Assembly: GCF_027352905.1 (NCBI RefSeq)
Contig: NZ_DAIEIF010000003.1
Span: 1 to 49,091 of the forward strand
Direction: 5' to 3'
DNA: 49,091 bases
Source of the DNA: Acidocella sp.
GTDB lineage: Bacteria > Pseudomonadota > Alphaproteobacteria > Acetobacterales > Acetobacteraceae
This document shows positions 34,956 through 44,031 of this stretch, one piece after another (within the stretch, counting starts at the first letter, position 1; every line of letters begins with the position of its first letter). Both the position numbers and the translations under genes were made by a program. The notes under the pieces were generated by a model, which was not told where the DNA came from, made no database searches, and saw only the letters and a list, made by a program, of their open reading frames with translations.

Positions 34956-36507
34956 GCATTACGATGTCATCGTCATCGGCTCCGGGCCGGGCGGCGCCAG
35001 CTTCGCCCAGCGCCTCGCCGCCAGCGGCAAGAAGATCTTGATTCTCGAGCGTGGCGATTATCTGCCGCGCTCGCAGAAAAACTGGAGCGCGGATCACGTC
35101 TTTCTCAAAAATGAATACCAGGCCGACGAGGTCTGGGAGGATGAGCGCGGCCGCCCTTTCCATCCCGGTCTCCATTATTTCGTCGGCGGCAATTCCAAGG
35201 TTTACGGCGCGGCCTTATTAAGGCTGCGCGAGAAGGATTTCGGCGAGATCCGCCATGAAGACGGCGTCTCCCCCGCCTGGCCGCTCGGTTATCAGGATTT
35301 CGCCCCCTGGTATGACGAGGCGGAAGCCTTGTTCGAGGTGCATGGCCTGGCGGGGGAGGACCCGCTCGAACCCTCCCGCAAAGCCTTCCCCCATCCGCCC
35401 GTCTCCCATGACCCGGTCATCGAGGATCTCGATCGGCGGCTCGGCAAGGCCGGGCTGCACCCGTTTCATCTGCCCCTCGGCATCAGGCTGCGCGAGCATA
35501 GCGGCCTGCCCGCCCCGCGCAGCGTGTGCATACGCTGCGACGCCTTCGATGGCTTTCCCTGCCTGCTCAATGGCAAGGCCGACGCCCAGGTCATGTGCGT
35601 GGACCCGGCCCTGGAGCGCTACCCCAATCTCAGCCTGCGCACGCAAAGCTATGCCCGCCGCCTGCTCACGGATGCCCAGGGGCGCCGGGTCACGGGGGTG
35701 GAAGTCGTCACCCATGGCGAGGCGGAAACGCTCACCGCGGATATCGTCGTCTCCGCCTGCGGGGCGCTCTCCTCGGCCCTGCTCTTTTTGCGCTCCGCCA
35801 ACGCGGCGCATCCGGATGGCCTCGCCAACCGCTCCGGCCAGGTCGGGCGCAATTACATGCGCCACAACCAATCGGTGCTGATGGCGCTGCTGCGCTGGCC
35901 CAATGAGGGCGTGTTCCAGAAAACCCTGGCCTTCTCGGATTTCTATTTCGGCGGGAAGCACGCGGATTATCCCTACCCCCTCGGCCTCGTGCAGATGTGC
36001 GCCAAGGTCCATCCCGGCCAGATCATGAGCGAGATCCTGCCGCCCTGGCTGCAATGGCTGCCGCGCCCGCCCTTCAACTGGCTCGCCCGCCACGCCATGG
36101 ATTTCTGGCTCTCCAGCGAGGATGTGCCCCTGCCGGAAAACCGCGTTTTTTACCGTGACGGCAAGGTCCGGCTGGAGGTGCGGGAGACCAATGCGCGCGC
36201 CCACCGGCTTCTGCGGCGGGAGACCATCCGCGTCCTCTCCCAGGCCTATGGCTTCGGCCGGGACAGGCTGGCCTTCTTTTTCAAGCCCGTGCCGCTCGCG
36301 GGCACCTCCCACCAGGCGGGCACGCTCCGCTTCGGCCAGGACCCCGCCAGCTCGGTGCTGGATCTCAACTGCAAGGCCCATGAGATCGACAATCTCTACG
36401 CCGTGGATGCGGGGTTCTTTCCCTCCATCGGCGCGGTCAACCCCACCCTCACCATCATCGCCAACGCGCTGCGCGTCGCCGCCCATGTGGAGGAGAGGCT
36501 GGCATGA
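34927..36507 (+). CDS. GMC-family FAD oxidoreductase
   Basis: This 526-residue flavoprotein of the glucose-methanol-choline family has the FAD-binding motif VIVIGSGPGGASFAQRLA near the N-terminus, ERGDYLP, and the substrate-domain HYFVGGNSKVYG. The C-terminal catalytic block GTSHQAGTLRFG...NLYAVDAGFFPS...AVNPTLTIIANA has the conserved His and Asn positions. The start used is ATG 34927, overlapping the GH15 3' end by 29 nt; a GTG at 34948 with GAGG seven nt upstream is equally credible. It probably oxidises a sugar or glycoside released by GH15, passing electrons to a membrane carrier. DoxX, encoded next and coupled by ATGA, may serve this. Confidence 0.9.
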   Translation: MPRPRPPVPEHYDVIVIGSGPGGASFAQRLAASGKKILILERGDYLPRSQKNWSADHVFLKNEYQADEVWEDERGRPFHPGLHYFVGGNSKVYGAALLRLREKDFGEIRHEDGVSPAWPLGYQDFAPWYDEAEALFEVHGLAGEDPLEPSRKAFPHPPVSHDPVIEDLDRRLGKAGLHPFHLPLGIRLREHSGLPAPRSVCIRCDAFDGFPCLLNGKADAQVMCVDPALERYPNLSLRTQSYARRLLTDAQGRRVTGVEVVTHGEAETLTADIVVSACGALSSALLFLRSANAAHPDGLANRSGQVGRNYMRHNQSVLMALLRWPNEGVFQKTLAFSDFYFGGKHADYPYPLGLVQMCAKVHPGQIMSEILPPWLQWLPRPPFNWLARHAMDFWLSSEDVPLPENRVFYRDGKVRLEVRETNARAHRLLRRETIRVLSQAYGFGRDRLAFFFKPVPLAGTSHQAGTLRFGQDPASSVLDLNCKAHEIDNLYAVDAGFFPSIGAVNPTLTIIANALRVAAHVEERLA

Positions 36508-36965
36508 ATTTCATCACCCATGTCTTGCCGGACCTCATCGCGCGCGTGCTGCTCGTCTGCATGTTCCTGCCCTCCGCCTGGGACAAGGTGGCCCATTGGG
36601 GGGAGGCGATGCAGCAGGCCAGCAGCGCGCCGGTTCCCTGTCCCGCCTGCCTGCTCATCCTCGGCATGCTGGTCGAGGCGGTCACCGCCATCTGCATCAT
36701 CATCGGCTGGCACGACCGGCTGGCGGCGTTCATCCTCGCCGGGTTCTGCGTCGTCACCGCCATCCTCTACCACCCTTATTGGAAATTTCCCGGCTATTGG
36801 CGCAACCCAGGCGAGGGCCGCCAGCATTTCTGGGATTTCTACAAAAATCTCGGCCTCGCGGGCGGGCTCGGCCTGCTGGTCATCAGCGGCGGCCCGGCGC
36901 CGCTCGGCTACGTGCTCGCCCACCCGTTCTCCTCCGCCCCCTATGCGGCGGCCAGCCAACCGTAA
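36504..36965 (+). CDS. DoxX-family membrane protein
   Basis: This 153-residue inner-membrane protein has about four hydrophobic helices (ARVLLVCMFLPSAWDKVAHW, CLLILGMLVEAVTAICIII, AFILAGFCVVTAILYH, LGLAGGLGLLVISGG). The pattern matches DoxX, related to a subunit of thiosulfate:quinone oxidoreductase. The start overlaps the GMC stop by ATGA. In a GMC/SDR operon it may be an electron-transfer or quinone-interacting partner, which is inference. Confidence 0.85.
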   Translation: MNFITHVLPDLIARVLLVCMFLPSAWDKVAHWGEAMQQASSAPVPCPACLLILGMLVEAVTAICIIIGWHDRLAAFILAGFCVVTAILYHPYWKFPGYWRNPGEGRQHFWDFYKNLGLAGGLGLLVISGGPAPLGYVLAHPFSSAPYAAASQP

Positions 36966-36982
36966 CCATGTGAGGATCCACC

Positions 36983-37411
36983 ATGCCCCGCATTCCCTAT
37001 TGGCATCTCTGGGCGGATGAGAACGGCGTCAGCCATTTCGCCGAGGCCTTCCTTGAAAATTTTGAGTTCAAGGGCGTGGGGGATGCCGACCCGCAATGGA
37101 ACAATCAGCTCTACGCCGGCGGGTCGGAGCTGGTCTTCACCGTGCAGCCCGTCGGCTGGGTGGGGGAGTGGCACGAAAATCCCAAACCCCAATGGATCGT
37201 CCCCGTCTCCGGCCGCTGGTGGGTCGAGGCGATGGATGGCACCCGCCGCGAATTCGGCCCCGGCGAGTTTCATCTGGGCGAGGACCAGGATTGCCGCGCG
37301 CAAAACGGCCGCCAGGGCCACCGCTCCGGCACCATCGGCGACACGCCCTGCGTGCTGATGTGCGTGCGGCTCGACGCGCCGCCCCTCCACCGGCCCGGCC
37401 ATTTCAAATGA
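36983..37411 (+). CDS. Cupin-domain protein
   Basis: This 142-residue small cytoplasmic beta-barrel protein has GEWHENPKPQWIVPVSGRWW and EFGPGEFHLGEDQDC, matching the two cupin motifs with possible metal ligands (His in GEWHENP, Glu/His in GEFHLGED). The ATG has GAGGA six nt upstream, and its stop overlaps the next start (ATGA). The role could be sugar-acid isomerisation or binding in the same pathway. Confidence 0.82.
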   Translation: MPRIPYWHLWADENGVSHFAEAFLENFEFKGVGDADPQWNNQLYAGGSELVFTVQPVGWVGEWHENPKPQWIVPVSGRWWVEAMDGTRREFGPGEFHLGEDQDCRAQNGRQGHRSGTIGDTPCVLMCVRLDAPPLHRPGHFK

Positions 37412-38322
37412 GCCTCACAGAGAGCCTCGACCCCCGCTTCAACCGCCTCATCCTCGGCAATGCGCAAATCGAGGTGCTGGCCGAGAATTGCCGTTGGCTG
37501 GAAGGGCCGGTCTGGTTCGCGGATCACGGGCTGCTCCTCTTCAGCGACATTCCCAATAACCGGGTCATGCGCTGGTGCGCGGGCCAGGTCAGCGTCTTCC
37601 AATCCCCGTCGGATTTCGCCAACGGCCATGCCCGGGACCGTGAGGGCCGGCTTCTCTCCTGCCTGCATCATGGCCGCGCCGTCACCCGGCGCGAGCTGGA
37701 CGGGCGCGTCACCGTGCTGGCGGACCGCCTCGCGGGCAAGCGCCTCAATTCCCCCAACGATGTCACGGTCCAGCCGGGCAACGGCGCCATCTGGTTCACC
37801 GATCCCATCTACGGCATCACCACGGATTACGAGGGCGGCAAGCAGGAATCGGAGCGCCCGCCCGCCCTCTACCGGCTGGGGCCGGATGGCCGCCTCTCCG
37901 TCGCCGCCGATGATTTCATTGGCCCCAATGGCCTCGCCTTCTCGCCGGATGAGCGCCGCCTCTACGTGACCGAAACCGGCGACCAGTTCGACCCCGCCAC
38001 CGAGCGCCACATCCGGGTCTTCGATGTCGAGGAGAACGGCCATCTCCGCCATGGCCGCGTCTTCGCCCGCATCAGCCCCGGCTACGCGGATGGCATCGCC
38101 TGCGATGAGGCGGGCAATCTCTGGTGCAGCGCCGGAGACGGGGTGCATTGCCTCTCGCCGGAGGGCGAGACGCTGGGCAAAATCCACACCGGCGGCACCG
38201 TCGCCAACCTCGCCTTCGGCGGCCGCCATCGCTCCCGCCTGTTCCTCTGCGCGGGCACGCGGCTGCTGGCGCTCCACACCAACACCCGCGGCGCGCATGA
38301 GCCTTTTGCGAATCGCCCGTAA
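37408..38322 (+). CDS. SMP-30/gluconolactonase-family hydrolase
   Basis: This 304-residue six-bladed beta-propeller lactonase has the metal-binding Glu in RWLEGPVWFAD, Asn in LNSPNDVTVQPGNGAIWFTD and GPNGLAFSPDERRLYVTETG, and Asp in GYADGIACDEAGNLWCS. These are the ligands typical of the SMP-30 family. It would open an aldonolactone formed by the GMC or SDR enzyme. It is translationally coupled to the cupin gene (ATGA at 37408-37411) and its 3' end overlaps the next gene by 26 nt. Confidence 0.9.
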   Translation: MSLTESLDPRFNRLILGNAQIEVLAENCRWLEGPVWFADHGLLLFSDIPNNRVMRWCAGQVSVFQSPSDFANGHARDREGRLLSCLHHGRAVTRRELDGRVTVLADRLAGKRLNSPNDVTVQPGNGAIWFTDPIYGITTDYEGGKQESERPPALYRLGPDGRLSVAADDFIGPNGLAFSPDERRLYVTETGDQFDPATERHIRVFDVEENGHLRHGRVFARISPGYADGIACDEAGNLWCSAGDGVHCLSPEGETLGKIHTGGTVANLAFGGRHRSRLFLCAGTRLLALHTNTRGAHEPFANRP

Positions 38323-39058
38323 CGTCTCGGACCTCGCCCGGCTGGCGTCGTTCTACTGCGCCCTCGGCTTCCAGCAGCGGGAGCCGCCGCGCCAGGATCC
38401 CGCGCTGGCGGCGCTGCTGGAGGTGGAGCGCGTCACTTCCCTGCATTTGGTCAGCGGCGGCCAGAGCCTCGAACTCACGGCCTGCGAGCCGGCGGGCCGC
38501 CCCTACCCGGCGGAGGCTCCGGCCAATGCCCGGCTGTTCCAGCACATCGCCTTGTTGACGCCGGATATCGCGGCCGCCGCCGCCCGGGCCCTGGCGGCGG
38601 GGGCGGTGCCCGTCTCGCGCGGCGGCCCGGTGCGGCTGCCGCCTGCCTCCGGCGGCGTCACGGCGTGGAAATTCCGCGATCCAGACGGCCACCCGCTCGA
38701 ATATCTCGAACGCGCGGCGGGGGAGGGGTACGACCACTCCGCCATCGCGGCGGCGGATGTCGCCGCCTCCACCCGCTTCTACACGGCGCTGGGCCTGGCG
38801 CCGCGCCACCGCCAGCGCAATAGCGGGCCGGAACAGGAGCGGCTGGACGGCGTTCCCGGCGCGGCGGCCACCATCGTCTCCCTGCGCGGCGCCATGGGGC
38901 CGGGGGTGGAATTGCTGGGCTATGACCGGATCATCGCCACGCCGCCCCCAGCGGCCAACGACATCGCGGCGGACCGGCTGGTGATCGCGGCGGGCGCGGC
39001 CGGGCTGCGCCGCGACCCGGATGGGCATCTCATCCTCCTGGCGCCGGAGCGGGGCTAA
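38297..39058 (+). CDS. VOC-family (glyoxalase/dioxygenase fold) protein
   Basis: This 253-residue protein has two vicinal-oxygen-chelate modules: LLRIARNVSDLARLASFYCALGF with a C-terminal AWKFRDPDGHPLEYLE, then DHSAIAAADVAASTRFYTALGL with LRRDPDGHLILLAPERG. Each module has a DPDGH turn. Paired modules form a metal site in dioxygenases, glyoxalases and epimerases. The ATG at 38297 lies inside the end of the SMP-30 gene. It is the last gene of the operon. Substrate unknown; an isomerase or epimerase acting on the sugar intermediate is possible. Confidence 0.82.
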   Translation: MSLLRIARNVSDLARLASFYCALGFQQREPPRQDPALAALLEVERVTSLHLVSGGQSLELTACEPAGRPYPAEAPANARLFQHIALLTPDIAAAAARALAAGAVPVSRGGPVRLPPASGGVTAWKFRDPDGHPLEYLERAAGEGYDHSAIAAADVAASTRFYTALGLAPRHRQRNSGPEQERLDGVPGAAATIVSLRGAMGPGVELLGYDRIIATPPPAANDIAADRLVIAAGAAGLRRDPDGHLILLAPERG

Positions 39059-39070
39059 CCCGCCCTTCGC

Positions 39071-40768
39071 TCAGCCCCGTTCCGCCAGGGCCAGCTCCCG
39101 CCTCGCCGGGGCGGCGGCCTCGCCGGTCCGGAAGCGGGCGAGGCGGCTCAAAATCTCGGCGCCGTCGCGGGCGAGGCTCTGCGCGGCGGCGGCCACCTCC
39201 TCCACCATGGCGGCGTTTTGCTGGGTCATCTGGTCCATCTGGCTCATGGCCGTGTTCACCTGCGCCACCCCCTCTGATTGCCCGGCGGCGGCGGCGGCGA
39301 TCCCCGCTATGGCGCCGCCAATGCCCTCGACCTGGGCGATGATCCGTTCCAGCGCCGCCCGGGCGTCTCCCACCGACTTCACCCCCGCCGCCACCTGGAA
39401 GCCGGAGGCGCCGATCAGGTCTTTGATCTGCCGGGCCGCCTCGGCGGAGCGCTGGGCCAGGGCGCGCACCTCGGTGGCGACCACGGCGAAGCCTCGCCCG
39501 GCCTCACCCGCCCGCGCCGCCTCCACGCCCGCATTCAGGGCCAGCAGGCTGGTCTGGAACGCGATCTCGTCGATCACGCCGATGATTTGGCTGATCTGGG
39601 CGGAGCTTTCATCGATCCTGGCCATCGCCTCCACCGCCCTTGCCACCACGCCGCCCGAGGCGCTGGCGTCGGCCTTCGCCTCCTCTGCCGCGTTGCGCAT
39701 CCGCTCGGCGGTGGCGGCGGTGTCGCGGGCGCTCACGTTGATCTCCTCCATGGCCGCGGCGGTCTGTTCCAGCGTCGCCGCCTGGCGTTCGGTGCGTTGC
39801 GCCAATTGTCCGGCCGTGCCGGCCACCGCGCCTGAATGGTCGCCGATGGCGCGGGCGGAGTCGAAAATGCCGCGCATCGCCTGGCGCAGGGCCTCGGCGG
39901 CGGCGTTGAAATCCAGGCGCAGCCGGTCGAGGGAAGGGATCAGCGCCTCGCCCATCCTGTAATTCAAATCCCCCCCGGCCAGGTTGGCGAGGGCGTCGCC
40001 CAGTTTTTCCACGCCGCGCATATGCTGGGTGATGTCGCTGGCGATCTTGACGATCTTCACCAGCCTTCCCCGGGAGTCGAATATGGGATTATAGCTGGCC
40101 TGCAGCCAGATTTGCCGGCCATCCTTGCCGATGCGGGAAAACTCGGAGGAAATGAACTCGCCCTCGCGCAGCCTGCGCCAGAAGGCGGCGTAATCCTCGC
40201 TGGCCGCGCAGGCGGGGTCGACGAACATCCGGTGATGCCTGCCCTGGATCTCCGCCAGCCCGTAGCCGATCACCTTAAGAAAATTCTCGTTGGCGGTGAG
40301 GATGACGCCCTCCACGGTGAATTCGATGATGGCCTGGGAGCGGCGGAAGGCCGCCAATATGCTGGCGTCCATCGCCGCTTTTTCATGCTGGCTGGTGACG
40401 TCGAGCGCCAGTTTGAGCACCCGGCTGACCTTGCCGCCAATCCCGCGCACCGGGGTATAGGAGGCCTGGAGCCAGACATCCCGCCCATCCTTGGCGATGC
40501 GGTGATATTCCCCGGTATGGAAGTCCCCCGCCGCGAGGCTCGGCCAGAACTCCCTGTAGGCGGGGTCGGCGGCCTCCTCCGGGGTGAGCAGCACGCGGTG
40601 GGGCCGTCCGGCGAGTTCGGCTTTGCTGTAGCCCATCACCCGCGCGAAATTCCCGTTAATGTCGAGGATCGTGCCGTCCGGCGCGAATTCGATGACCGCG
40701 AAGGCGCGCGCCAGCGCCCGCATCGCCGCCCTTGCCCTGAATGCCGATACCACGCCGCGCGCCGCCAT
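39071..40768 (-). CDS. Soluble methyl-accepting chemotaxis protein with two PAS domains
   Basis: This 565-residue protein has no membrane helices. PAS1 is at about residues 15-125 ([20 protein letters not shown]) and PAS2 at about 140-250 ([19 protein letters not shown]), each followed by a PAC segment ([16 protein letters not shown] type). The MCP signalling coiled coil runs from about 290 to 545, with hairpin tip [20 protein letters not shown]. The ATG at 40768 has GGAGGG six nt upstream and is preferred to an ATG at 40795. The PAS pair suggests sensing of redox or a cytoplasmic ligand such as haem or flavin. It converges on the VOC gene and lies 74 bp after arcC on the same strand. Confidence 0.93.
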   Translation of the reverse strand: MAARGVVSAFRARAAMRALARAFAVIEFAPDGTILDINGNFARVMGYSKAELAGRPHRVLLTPEEAADPAYREFWPSLAAGDFHTGEYHRIAKDGRDVWLQASYTPVRGIGGKVSRVLKLALDVTSQHEKAAMDASILAAFRRSQAIIEFTVEGVILTANENFLKVIGYGLAEIQGRHHRMFVDPACAASEDYAAFWRRLREGEFISSEFSRIGKDGRQIWLQASYNPIFDSRGRLVKIVKIASDITQHMRGVEKLGDALANLAGGDLNYRMGEALIPSLDRLRLDFNAAAEALRQAMRGIFDSARAIGDHSGAVAGTAGQLAQRTERQAATLEQTAAAMEEINVSARDTAATAERMRNAAEEAKADASASGGVVARAVEAMARIDESSAQISQIIGVIDEIAFQTSLLALNAGVEAARAGEAGRGFAVVATEVRALAQRSAEAARQIKDLIGASGFQVAAGVKSVGDARAALERIIAQVEGIGGAIAGIAAAAAGQSEGVAQVNTAMSQMDQMTQQNAAMVEEVAAAAQSLARDGAEILSRLARFRTGEAAAPARRELALAERG

Positions 40769-40841
40769 TACCCGCCCTCCGCAACTCTTCTTCATTCATA
40801 GGGCGAAATGTTTAACCCCAGCTTTCCAGCCCGCCGGGATG

Positions 40842-41747
40842 TCAGACGATGCGCGTGCCCGCCTCTCCCGCCAGAATCGCGGCGGCGTCCTGCAAGCGGC
40901 CGATGGCGGCGGGGCGGCCCGTCTCGCGGGCGAAGCGGCAGGCCGCCGCCACTTTCGGCCCCATGCTGCCGGCGGCGAAGGGCAGGGCCGCCAGCTCCTC
41001 CGGCCGCGCCTGGCGGATGGGGCGCTGGGCCGGGGTGCCGTAATCCAGATACACCGCCTCGACATCGGTCAGCATCATGAAGAAATCCGCCCGCAGGCGG
41101 ATGGCGAGCAGGGCGCTCGCGGCATCCTTGTCGATCACCGCCTCCACCCCCCGCCATTTGCCCGCCGCGTCCCGCGTCACGGGGATGCCGCCGCCCCCCG
41201 CGCACACCACCACGACGCCCGCCTCCGCCAGCCGGGTCAGGCTGGCCTCGTTCAGCACCGCCACCGGCGCGGGGGAGGGCACGACCCGCCGCCAGAATTT
41301 GCCATCCGGCGCCACTTGCCAGCCGCGTTGCGCGGCCAGGGCGCGCGCCGCCGCCTCGTCATAGACCGGGCCGATCGGCTTGCTCGGGCGGGCGAAGGCC
41401 GGGTCATCCGCCGCCACCTCCACCCGGGTGAGCAAGGTCGCGATCTCCGCCCCCGCGGGCAGCGCGTTGGCCAGCTCCTGCTCCAGCACATAGCCGATCC
41501 AGCCCTCGCTCTCCGCGTCGAGATCGTCCAGGGGCTGCGCCGCGCCGGGCGGCCCGGCCTCGGCCTGCAAGGCGAGCAGCCCCACTTGCGGGCCGTTGCC
41601 ATGGGTGACGATGAGATGGTGCCCGGCCTGGCCGAGCACCGCGAGCTGCGCCGCCGCCGCCGCCACATTCGCCTTCTGCGCCGCCGCGCTCGGCGCCTCG
41701 CCGCGCTTGAGCAGGGCGTTGCCGCCCAGCGCCGTGACGATCCGCAT
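40842..41747 (-). CDS. arcC: Carbamate kinase
   Basis: This 301-residue enzyme transfers phosphate from carbamoyl phosphate to ADP, yielding ATP, CO2 and ammonia: the energy-conserving last step of arginine deiminase fermentation. Motifs are ALGGNALLKRG, HGNGPQVGLLALQ, GIPVTRD, VIDKDAASALLA and FAAGSMGPKVAAACRF. The ATG at 41747 shares one base with the arcB stop (TGATG). Confidence 0.95.
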   Translation of the reverse strand: MRIVTALGGNALLKRGEAPSAAAQKANVAAAAAQLAVLGQAGHHLIVTHGNGPQVGLLALQAEAGPPGAAQPLDDLDAESEGWIGYVLEQELANALPAGAEIATLLTRVEVAADDPAFARPSKPIGPVYDEAAARALAAQRGWQVAPDGKFWRRVVPSPAPVAVLNEASLTRLAEAGVVVVCAGGGGIPVTRDAAGKWRGVEAVIDKDAASALLAIRLRADFFMMLTDVEAVYLDYGTPAQRPIRQARPEELAALPFAAGSMGPKVAAACRFARETGRPAAIGRLQDAAAILAGEAGTRIV

Positions 41748-42742
41748 CACGCCAGCGTGGCGACGAGCATCGCCTTGATCGAATGCATGCGGTTCTCCGC
41801 CTCGTCGAAGACGATGGAGGCGGGGGATTCGAACACCTCCTCCGTCACCTCCAAGGCGGAGAGGCCGAAGCGCCGCTCGATCTCACGCCCCACCGCCGTC
41901 TCGGTATTATGGAAGGCGGGCAGGCAATGCATGAATTTCACCGCGTCATTGCCCGCCGCGCGCATCAGCGCCGCATCCACCTGGTAGGGCCGCAGCAGCT
42001 TGATCCGCTCTTCCCACAGGCTGTCATCCTCGCCCATGGAGACCCAGACATCGGTATAGATGAAATCCACCCCCTGCACGGCCTGTTTCGGGTCGGCCTC
42101 ATAGAGGATCTCCGCCCCGCTCACCTCCGCCGCCGCCGCCAGCCGCGCCTTGTCCTCCGCCGCCGGCCACAACGCCTCCGGCGCGCCAAAGCGCATCCTC
42201 ATGCCGAGCTTGGCCGCCCCCATGGCGAGAGAGAGCGCCACATTGTCCTGCCCATCGCCCATGAAGGCGAAGCTGACCTGTTTCAGCGGCTTGTCGCAGA
42301 ATTCCCGCATGGTCATGAAATCCGCCAGCACCTGGGTGGGATGGGCGGAATCGGTGAGGCCGTTGTAAACCGGCACGCCGGCATGGCGCGCGAGCAACTC
42401 CACATCCGCCTGGGCGAAGCCGCGAAACTCGATCGCGTCATACATGCGCCCCAGCACCCGCGCGGTGTCCTTCACGCTCTCCTTATGGCCGATATGGCTG
42501 CCGCTCGGCCCCATATAGGTCACGTGCGCGCCCTGGTCGTAGGCCGCCACCTCGAAGCCGGAGCGCGTGCGGGTGGAATCCTTCTCGAAGATCAGGGCGA
42601 GCGCTTTGCCCTTGAGCCGCTGGGCCTCGTAACCGCCCCGCTTGGCCGCCTTCAGCTCGGCGCCCAGCCGCAGCAGGTCGAGAATTTCCGCCTGGGTGAA
42701 ATCATCCAGCCGCAACACGGAGCGGCCACGCAAATGGGTCAT
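41747..42742 (-). CDS. arcB: Catabolic ornithine carbamoyltransferase
   Basis: This 331-residue enzyme converts citrulline and phosphate to ornithine and carbamoyl phosphate in the deiminase pathway. The carbamoyl-phosphate site STRTR is present in [12 protein letters not shown], with [11 protein letters not shown], the ornithine loop and HCLPAFHN. Placement between arcA and arcC supports the catabolic role over the anabolic argF role. Confidence 0.94.
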   Translation of the reverse strand: MTHLRGRSVLRLDDFTQAEILDLLRLGAELKAAKRGGYEAQRLKGKALALIFEKDSTRTRSGFEVAAYDQGAHVTYMGPSGSHIGHKESVKDTARVLGRMYDAIEFRGFAQADVELLARHAGVPVYNGLTDSAHPTQVLADFMTMREFCDKPLKQVSFAFMGDGQDNVALSLAMGAAKLGMRMRFGAPEALWPAAEDKARLAAAAEVSGAEILYEADPKQAVQGVDFIYTDVWVSMGEDDSLWEERIKLLRPYQVDAALMRAAGNDAVKFMHCLPAFHNTETAVGREIERRFGLSALEVTEEVFESPASIVFDEAENRMHSIKAMLVATLA

Positions 42743-42752
42743 ATCGGTCTCC

Positions 42753-43985
42753 TTAAATCGCGTCGCGGCGGATGGGGCAGGTCATGCAATGCGCGCCGCC
42801 GCGTCCGCGCCCCAGCTCCGCCCCCTCGAGGGTGATCACCTCCACCCCGGCCTTGCGCAGCAGGGTGTTGGTGTAGACATTGCGGTCATAGGCCATGATC
42901 ACGCCCGGCTCCAGCGCGAAGACGTTATTGCCGTCATCCCATTGCTCGCGCTCGGCCTCGTAGGAATCGCCGCCGGTCTCGATCACCCGCAGCGCCTTCA
43001 ACCCCAGCGCCTCCGCCACCGTGTCGAGGAAACTCGCCGTCTCCTCGACGATCTTGAGCGCCCCCTTCTGGCTGCCGGGATAGAGCGAGAAGGGCCGCAG
43101 CCGCCGGGCCACGTCCGGATAGATCGTCACGAGATCGCGGTCGCAAAAGGTGAAGACGGTGTCGAGATGCATGTAGGAGCGGTCGCTCGGCATCTGCGCC
43201 GCGATCACCCGTTCCGCCGCTCCCGCCGCGAAGAGCCGCCGCGCATAGAGCGAGACCGCCTGCGGGGTGGAGCGCTCGCCCATGCCGATCAGCACGACCC
43301 CCTGGCCGAGCGGCATCACATCGCCGCCCTCCAGGCTGATGGGCCCGTGCGGCTCCTCCGGCGCGCTGAACCAGGTCTCGAAGCGCGCGGCGGCGAAGCG
43401 GGGGTGGAATTTATACACCGCCGCCACATTCGCCGCCTCCTGCTGGCGCGCCGGCCAATGCATGGGGTTGACGAACACGCCCGCCCCCGCCCAGCAGCTC
43501 GTGTCGCGGGTGAAAAGCTGGTTGGGCAGGGGCGGCAGAATGAAGTCGTGCGGCGCGCGGGTCATGCCATAGAGCGTGCGCGGCGCGAACGGCAATTCCG
43601 CCCGGGCGATGCCGCCCACCATATAGGCGGCGAGCTGCGGCGCGGGTATGCCGTCCAGCCAGGCGCGCAACTCCTCGTCGGGGCTGCCCGCCTCGGCCGC
43701 CTCCAGCCGCTTGTCCAGCAGCCAGGCCCGCGCGGCGGGAATCGCCATCGTCTCCGCCAGGGCCGCGCCAAACTCCATCACCTGCACGCCGCGCTCGCGC
43801 AGCGCGTCCACGAAGGCGTCATGCTCCTGGCGTGCCTTTTTCACCCAGATCACATCGTCGAACAAAAGCTCGTGGCAATTGGCCGGCGTCAGGCGGGTCA
43901 GGCTGAGATCGGGCCGGTGCACCAGCACCTCGCGCAATTTCCCCACCTCGGAGAACACGCCGGGATCGGGCACGGATTCGCTCAT
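42753..43985 (-). CDS. arcA: Arginine deiminase
   Basis: This 410-residue enzyme hydrolyses arginine to citrulline and ammonia. The catalytic nucleophile is Cys400 in [10 protein letters not shown], with [17 protein letters not shown] and the His in MHLDTVFTF completing the guanidino-modifying site. The ATG at 43985 has AGGAGA directly upstream; an in-frame extension to 44117 runs into arcD and is rejected. arcB follows after 10 bp. Confidence 0.96.
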   Translation of the reverse strand: MSESVPDPGVFSEVGKLREVLVHRPDLSLTRLTPANCHELLFDDVIWVKKARQEHDAFVDALRERGVQVMEFGAALAETMAIPAARAWLLDKRLEAAEAGSPDEELRAWLDGIPAPQLAAYMVGGIARAELPFAPRTLYGMTRAPHDFILPPLPNQLFTRDTSCWAGAGVFVNPMHWPARQQEAANVAAVYKFHPRFAAARFETWFSAPEEPHGPISLEGGDVMPLGQGVVLIGMGERSTPQAVSLYARRLFAAGAAERVIAAQMPSDRSYMHLDTVFTFCDRDLVTIYPDVARRLRPFSLYPGSQKGALKIVEETASFLDTVAEALGLKALRVIETGGDSYEAEREQWDDGNNVFALEPGVIMAYDRNVYTNTLLRKAGVEVITLEGAELGRGRGGAHCMTCPIRRDAI

Positions 43986-44031
43986 GATAGATCTCCTCTG
44001 TAACGAATGAGAGAGAGGCGCGGCCCGGAGT

